Shown here piece by piece: positions 6,049 through 9,555 of a stretch of 9,555 nucleotides of DNA; position 1 is the stretch's first letter, and each line of letters opens with the position of its first letter. This DNA is from Moraxellaceae bacterium. GTDB taxonomy: Bacteria; Pseudomonadota; Gammaproteobacteria; Pseudomonadales; Moraxellaceae. The position numbers and the translations under genes were made by a program. The DNA lies in contig JAUXNL010000253.1 of assembly GCA_030684415.1 (NCBI GenBank), positions 1-9,555 of the forward strand, in the 5' to 3' direction. The notes under the pieces are model-generated. The model made no database searches. It saw nothing but the letters and a program-made list of their open reading frames with translations, and had not been told where the DNA came from.

Positions 6049-7464
6049 TCACTGGAAGCTGCACCAGCCGGCCGGATCGCTAGGGCGACCGCGATGCCGG
6101 ATTTCGAAATACAGCCCGGCGGCCTCGCCCGCATCTGCGCCGCCCACATTGGCAATCGCTTCATTGGCCACAACAGCATCGCCCGATTTTTTCAGCAGGC
6201 GCTCGTTCTGCCCGTACAGCGACATCAGGCCACGGCCGTGATCGACAATGATGAGATAGCCATAGCCGCGCAAGTAATCGGCATAGGCCACTTTGCCCGG
6301 GCGAATGGCGCGGACCTGGCTGCCCGGGGCGGCCGCGATCACGATGCCATTCCAGCGTAGCCCGCCAGAACGTGCGCTGCCGAAGCGGGCGCGAATGCCG
6401 CCATCGGCCGGGAGCGGACAACGACCGCTGTAAGGCACGGCACGGAAATCCGGCTCGTTTTGCCAGGCGGGCGCTGGCGTCGTCGGTTTTGCTGGCGCGG
6501 CCGGCACCGGCTTGCCGGCGCCGGCCGCTTCTTGCGCGCGCTTTTCTTCGGCCAGCTTTTGCTGCTGCGCACGCTCGCGCGCGGCGCGCTCCGACGCTTC
6601 GCGCGCCGCTTTCTCCAAACGATCCATCAGCGCCTGGAGTGACTGTTGGTCGCGGCGTAGGCGATCCACCTTTTCTTCTTCGGATTCGATGCGCGCATTG
6701 AGTACACGGATGGCGTCGTTACGCGTTTTTTGCGCCACGGCCAGACGGGTCTGCTTGCCTTCAAGATCGCCACGCAGCAGCTTCAGGCGCACCAGTTCTT
6801 CCCGTTCTTCTTGCTCGATTTGATCAAGCCGGGCGAGCGTGGTGTTCAGCGCCTCGACGCGGCCAGCGCGTGCCCGCTGCAGATAGCCGTAATACTTCAG
6901 CATGCGCGCCAGTGTTTGCGGATCTTGCTGGTTGAGCAGCAGCTTGTAGTGATCTTGCCCGCTCTGGCGCTGCGCCAAACGCAAGTCCAAGCGGATCTGG
7001 GCAAGCTGCTGCTCTTTGTCGGCCTGCCGTTGCGAACGCTCGACGCGTAAGCCGGTCAGGCGCTGCTCGCGCGCCTGCACATCTGTTTGTACGTCTTGCA
7101 CGCTGGCGCGCAGCTCGCCGATTTCGGCTTCCGCTTTTTGCAGCTCGGCTTCTTTTTGCGCACGTTGCTCCCGGGTGAGCTGGATGCGCTGCTCCGAGGC
7201 CTTGATCTGCTTTTGCACCCGCGCCAGGTCTTGCTGGGCCGAAGACACAGTGGCGGTTTTTTTGGCGGGCGCTGCCGGCTTATTTGCGACGGGTTTGTTG
7301 TTGGTACTGGTCGGCTTTTTCTCTGTCGGTTTCTTTTCCACGGCAAACGCCGGCACAGGGGGCAAGGCCACTCCCGCCAGCAGCACCAGCAGTGCCAGCC
7401 GCCTCAGTTTTGAGAGCGGCTTCAGCCGGGATGGTCGCGAAAAAGCCGGCATGGCGGGCGTCAT
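6049..7464 (-). CDS. envC: Murein hydrolase activator EnvC (coiled coil plus degenerate LytM/M23 domain)
   Basis: EnvC is a periplasmic coiled-coil protein that, under FtsEX control, activates N-acetylmuramyl-L-alanine amidases during septum splitting. The 471 residues show a signal peptide (hydrophobic LALLVLLAGVAL, AFA cleavage near residue 41), a Lys/Pro/Thr-rich linker, a long Gln/Glu/Arg-rich coiled coil (about 70-300, with a central LNQQDPQTLARMLKYYGYL break typical of the restraining arm), an Ala/Pro linker and a C-terminal M23-like domain (about 335-471). The zinc site is degenerate: the usual H-x3-D is replaced in LRWNGIVIAA and the HxH motif by LYFEI, as expected for a non-enzymatic activator. 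I chose ATG 7464, 4 nt after the gpmI stop; a TTG at 7482 overlaps gpmI, and ATG 7452 is also possible. No strong Shine-Dalgarno is seen, so coupling to gpmI is likely. Confidence 0.93.
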   Translation of the reverse strand: MTPAMPAFSRPSRLKPLSKLRRLALLVLLAGVALPPVPAFAVEKKPTEKKPTSTNNKPVANKPAAPAKKTATVSSAQQDLARVQKQIKASEQRIQLTREQRAQKEAELQKAEAEIGELRASVQDVQTDVQAREQRLTGLRVERSQRQADKEQQLAQIRLDLRLAQRQSGQDHYKLLLNQQDPQTLARMLKYYGYLQRARAGRVEALNTTLARLDQIEQEEREELVRLKLLRGDLEGKQTRLAVAQKTRNDAIRVLNARIESEEEKVDRLRRDQQSLQALMDRLEKAAREASERAARERAQQQKLAEEKRAQEAAGAGKPVPAAPAKPTTPAPAWQNEPDFRAVPYSGRCPLPADGGIRARFGSARSGGLRWNGIVIAAAPGSQVRAIRPGKVAYADYLRGYGYLIIVDHGRGLMSLYGQNERLLKKSGDAVVANEAIANVGGADAGEAAGLYFEIRHRGRPSDPAGWCSFQ

Positions 7465-7468
7465 GCGC

Positions 7469-8998
7469 TCAGGAGAAGTCAACCAGCACCCGTCCTTGCA
7501 TTTCAGCCGGCACTGGCAAATCCATCAGCGTGAGTAGCGTGGGCGCGACGTCGGCGAGCACGCCGCCCGATTGCAGGGTCACGTTGCGTGGGCCCACATA
7601 AATGAAGGGCACCGGGTCGGTGGTGTGCGCGGTAAAGGCCTGCTGCGAGGCTTCATCGAACATCTGCTCGACATTGCCATGATCGGCCGTGACCAGCATT
7701 TCGCCGCCGACCTTGCGCACGGCGGCTTCAACGCGGCCGAGGCAGACATCGACCGCTTCTACCGCTTTGACGGCGGCATCGAATATACCGGTATGGCCTA
7801 CCTGATCGCCGTTGGCGTAATTACAGATGATGGCGTCGTACTGGCCACTTTCGATGGCCTCTACCAAGCGGTCTGTCACTTCAAATGCCGACATTTCCGG
7901 CTTCAGATCGAAGGTGGCGACTTTGGGTGAGGGAATCAGGATGCGGTCTTCGCCGGCAAATGGCTCTTCGCGGCCGCCATTGAAAAAGAAAGTGACGTGC
8001 GCATATTTCTCGGTTTCGGCAATGCGCAACTGGGTCTTGCCGAGCTTGGCGAGATATTCACCGAATACATTGTCGAGCGATTGCGGGCCGTAGGCCACCG
8101 GCGCCGGAATGTCAGCCGCATATTCGGTGAGCTGCACATAGGCGGCGAGTGCAGGCACGGTGCCGCGCTCGAACTTGTCGAAATCTTTCACGACGAAAGC
8201 GCGCGTGATCTGACGCGCGCGGTCGGCGCGGAAATTCATGAAAATGACACTGTCGCCGTCTTGCACGAAAGCGGGCGCACCAATCGTGGTGGGCTTCACG
8301 AACTCATCGTTTTCATCGCGCGCATAAGCGGCGGCCAGGCCTTCTTGCGCGGTGGCGGCGCTGAATTCGCCGTTGCCATGGGCCAGCAATTCCCAGGCGC
8401 GTGCCACGCGCTCCCAGTTGTTGTCGCGGTCCATCGCGTAGTAGCGGCCACAAAGCGTGGCGATACGGCCTTTGTCTGCCATCGCTTTTTCCAGATTGGC
8501 GATATAGCCCTCGGCCGAGCGTGGTGCGGTGTCGCGGCCATCGAGAAAGGCGTGCACATAAACGGTTTTGGCGCCGCGTGCGGCGGCCATCTGCACCATG
8601 GCCTGGATGTGCTCTTCATGGCTATGCACGCCGCCATCGGACAGCAGGCCGAACACATGCAGCGCACGGCCATTATTGACGGCCAGGTCTACCGCCTTTA
8701 CCAGCTCGGGGTTGTGCGCGAATTCGCCATCAGCAATGGCTTTGGAGATGCGCGTGAGGTCCTGATACACCACGCGGCCCGCGCCCAGATTGGTGTGGCC
8801 GACTTCCGAGTTGCCCATCTGGCCGTGCGGCAGGCCGACGTCCATTCCTGAGCCGGAAATCAGCGTGTGCGGGCACTCGGCCCAGAGGCGCTTGAAGTTG
8901 GGCGCATCGGCATGGGCGATGGCGTTGTAACGCGTTTCTTCGGAGTGGCCCCAGCCGTCGAGGATGATGAGGACACGGGGAATGCGGGCAAACGTCAT
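7469..8998 (-). CDS. gpmI: 2,3-bisphosphoglycerate-independent phosphoglycerate mutase
   Basis: This cytoplasmic Mn-dependent enzyme interconverts 3- and 2-phosphoglycerate in glycolysis and gluconeogenesis. The 509 residues match the family's usual 510-515. Marks of the alkaline-phosphatase-like fold are the N-terminal metal motif LIILDGWGHSE (Asp14), the phosphoserine motif MGNSEVGHTNLGAGR with catalytic Ser64, the HAFLDGRDTAPRSA substrate segment, the NYANGDQVGHTG motif, and TADHGNVEQM near the C-terminus for the second metal cluster. The ATG at 8998 fits the conserved N-terminus, but the bases just upstream contain no Shine-Dalgarno, which is unusual next to the well-marked ctp start. An extended -10 promoter lies 35 nt upstream. 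envC follows after 4 nt. The pairing with envC and ctp resembles the gene order I recall from Pseudomonas and relatives. Confidence 0.98.
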   Translation of the reverse strand: MTFARIPRVLIILDGWGHSEETRYNAIAHADAPNFKRLWAECPHTLISGSGMDVGLPHGQMGNSEVGHTNLGAGRVVYQDLTRISKAIADGEFAHNPELVKAVDLAVNNGRALHVFGLLSDGGVHSHEEHIQAMVQMAAARGAKTVYVHAFLDGRDTAPRSAEGYIANLEKAMADKGRIATLCGRYYAMDRDNNWERVARAWELLAHGNGEFSAATAQEGLAAAYARDENDEFVKPTTIGAPAFVQDGDSVIFMNFRADRARQITRAFVVKDFDKFERGTVPALAAYVQLTEYAADIPAPVAYGPQSLDNVFGEYLAKLGKTQLRIAETEKYAHVTFFFNGGREEPFAGEDRILIPSPKVATFDLKPEMSAFEVTDRLVEAIESGQYDAIICNYANGDQVGHTGIFDAAVKAVEAVDVCLGRVEAAVRKVGGEMLVTADHGNVEQMFDEASQQAFTAHTTDPVPFIYVGPRNVTLQSGGVLADVAPTLLTLMDLPVPAEMQGRVLVDFS

Positions 8999-9032
8999 GG
9001 AAATGCAGCCGTGAGAGCAGGATCAGGCCGCG

Positions 9033-9041
9033 ATTGTAGCA
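9033..9041 (-). promoter_or_regulatory. Probable extended -10 promoter of gpmI-envC-ctp
   Basis: On the minus strand the sequence is TGCTACAAT: a TGn extension followed by a -10 box with 5 of 6 consensus bases. Transcription would begin near 9026 and give a leader of roughly 28 nt. The base composition at the matching -35 distance is GC-rich and poor, as is common for extended -10 promoters. This is a visual call. Confidence 0.5.
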
Positions 9042-9216
9042 ATCCCGCCCCGCCCCGGCAGCCGCCCGCTGTTGTCCCTCTGTCAAAAGCCATGGATGGC
9101 TTGAGTGCCGAGAACGCAGGAGCAGTTCCCGGCCAAAGGTCCTGAGCAACCCCGTCGGAGCACTCACCCCAAAGCGAGACGGAGCACGAATCCGGGCGGT
9201 GGTTGATGCGGAGTCC

Positions 9217-9255
9217 GTCCCTCACCCCAGCCCTCTCCCGGAGGGAGAGGCGGGC
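9217..9255 (+). repeat. Palindromic intergenic repeat, copy 4 (forward, single)
   Basis: GTCCCTCACCCCAG is followed by a perfect 8-bp hairpin CCTCTCCC (9232-9239) / GGGAGAGG (9243-9250) with loop GGA. It is the same family as in the his spacers, 5.6 kb away, here without a facing partner, about 180 nt upstream of the gpmI promoter. Confidence 0.88.
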
Positions 9256-9259
9256 AACA

Positions 9260-9362
9260 GCGCTACGTCGTACAAGTGCGGCTGTAGCCGCAAATGGAGG
9301 TGGAGGGCAGCAGCGGCGCTAAAGCATGCGCAAGCGAAGGAGCTGCACCTACGACGCAGCGC
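9260..9362. repeat. 103-bp element with inverted ends
   Basis: The ends GCGCTACGTCGTA (9260-9272) and TACGACGCAGCGC (9350-9362) are reverse complements at 12 of 13 positions. Complementarity resumes inward after a 2-nt offset (AGTGCGGCT against the complement of AGCTGCACC). An inner perfect hairpin, TGCGGCT / AGCCGCA (9277-9283 / 9286-9292), lies next to the left end. The layout suggests two facing copies of a short repeat, unlike the C-rich family. No coding content is seen. Confidence 0.65.
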
Positions 9363-9397
9363 CCGCTAACCGGAGCAGAAGTAAATTGTGAGACGCC

Positions 9398-9412
9398 GGT
9401 TGCGCAGCAACC
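9398..9412. repeat. Short perfect hairpin
   Basis: GGTTGC (9398-9403) and GCAACC (9407-9412) pair exactly around GCA. It may be part of a larger repeat mosaic; nothing else is known about it. Confidence 0.5.
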
Positions 9413-9488
9413 AAAGGCGCGAACACGCCCACGTTGCCTCGGCTACAGGAACAGCCGTCATGATGCGCGAGCCCTCCGCAGGAGTCGG

Positions 9489-9530
9489 CTTTCTTTGCTT
9501 ACTTTCTTTGCCGAGCAAAGAAAGTGAGGC
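9489..9530. repeat. CTTTCTTTGC double repeat and hairpin
   Basis: CTTTCTTTGC occurs twice directly (9489-9498, 9502-9511) and once inverted (GCAAAGAAAG, 9515-9524). The second and third copies form a hairpin that extends to 15-nt arms with one end mismatch and one G-T pair (9497-9511 / 9515-9529, loop CGA). A further small hairpin, GGGCG-CAAT-CGCCC, sits at 9541-9554. I recall similar sequences between genes of Xanthomonadales genomes. Confidence 0.7.
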
Positions 9531-9555
9531 CCCGCCGGCAGGGCGCAATCGCCCG

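Larger units (their letters stand above)
8999..9555. other. Gene-free region upstream of gpmI
   Basis: I see no convincing gene in these 557 bases: open frames are short, lack family motifs and run through repeats. The first 90 nt carry the gpmI promoter. A near-duplicate 10-mer (9154-9163 and 9178-9187, G[T/A]CGGAGCAC) follows, then one palindromic repeat, a 103-bp element with inverted ends, and several short hairpins to the window edge. The gene to the right lies outside the window. Confidence 0.7.

Noticed and set aside
7997..8851. 284-codon plus-strand frame inside gpmI
   Set aside because: It is opposite to gpmI, which has all catalytic motifs; the frame is open because of GC-rich third positions.
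9081..9086. Perfect minus-strand TTGACA as a -35 box for gpmI
   Set aside because: It is 42 nt from the TACAAT box, far beyond the usual 16-18, and has no -10 at the right distance.
9294..9527. 77-codon frame ending in SLLTFFAEQRK
   Set aside because: It reads through the inverted element and the CTTTCTTTGC hairpin. I recall such endings in over-predicted hypothetical proteins that come from this repeat type.

Overview
The window looks like a chromosomal segment of a high-GC gammaproteobacterium. A GC of about 63-73% was hand-counted on sample lines of housekeeping genes. The order hisB-hisH-hisA-(two extra genes)-hisF, convergent with a gpmI-envC-ctp block, resembles the Pseudomonas/Xanthomonadales neighbourhood as I remember it. 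HisB has the monofunctional type of C-terminus. The repeat-rich spacers remind me of Xanthomonadales-like genomes. The lineage is an inference from memory, not a search result.

Left half, plus strand (1-4365): the distal part of a histidine operon. It holds the 3' end of hisB, then hisH, hisA, a small exported protein of unknown function with six cysteines and clearly lower GC (about 52%), a YfdR-type HD-domain hydrolase, and hisF. HisB dehydrates IGP. HisA isomerises ProFAR to PRFAR. HisH and HisF together form IGP synthase. The two extra genes sit between hisA and hisF, joined head to tail by a 4-nt gap and a TGATG overlap. A strong bidirectional terminator follows hisF, so hisI is not in its common place downstream.

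The his spacers are not empty. Those before hisH, hisA and hisF carry copies of one C-rich/G-rich palindromic repeat (core CCCTCACCCC-GCCCTCTCC...GGAGAGGG), as facing pairs before hisA and hisF. The HD-to-hisF spacer also holds a row of stem-loops, the first a perfect 18-bp hairpin.

Right half, minus strand (8998-4435): gpmI (cofactor-independent phosphoglycerate mutase), envC (murein hydrolase activator with degenerate LytM domain) and ctp (S41 C-terminal processing protease), read in that order, probably as one transcript. An extended -10 promoter lies 35 nt before gpmI. The last two act in the periplasm on cell-wall hydrolase control.

The right end (8999-9555) has no convincing gene. It holds the gpmI promoter, one more copy of the palindromic repeat, a 103-bp element with inverted ends, and a CTTTCTTTGC-rich hairpin cluster.

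I see no CRISPR array, transposase, tRNA, rRNA or obvious defence system. The least explained parts are the low-GC secreted protein with its HD partner inside the his operon, and the structured spacer after them.
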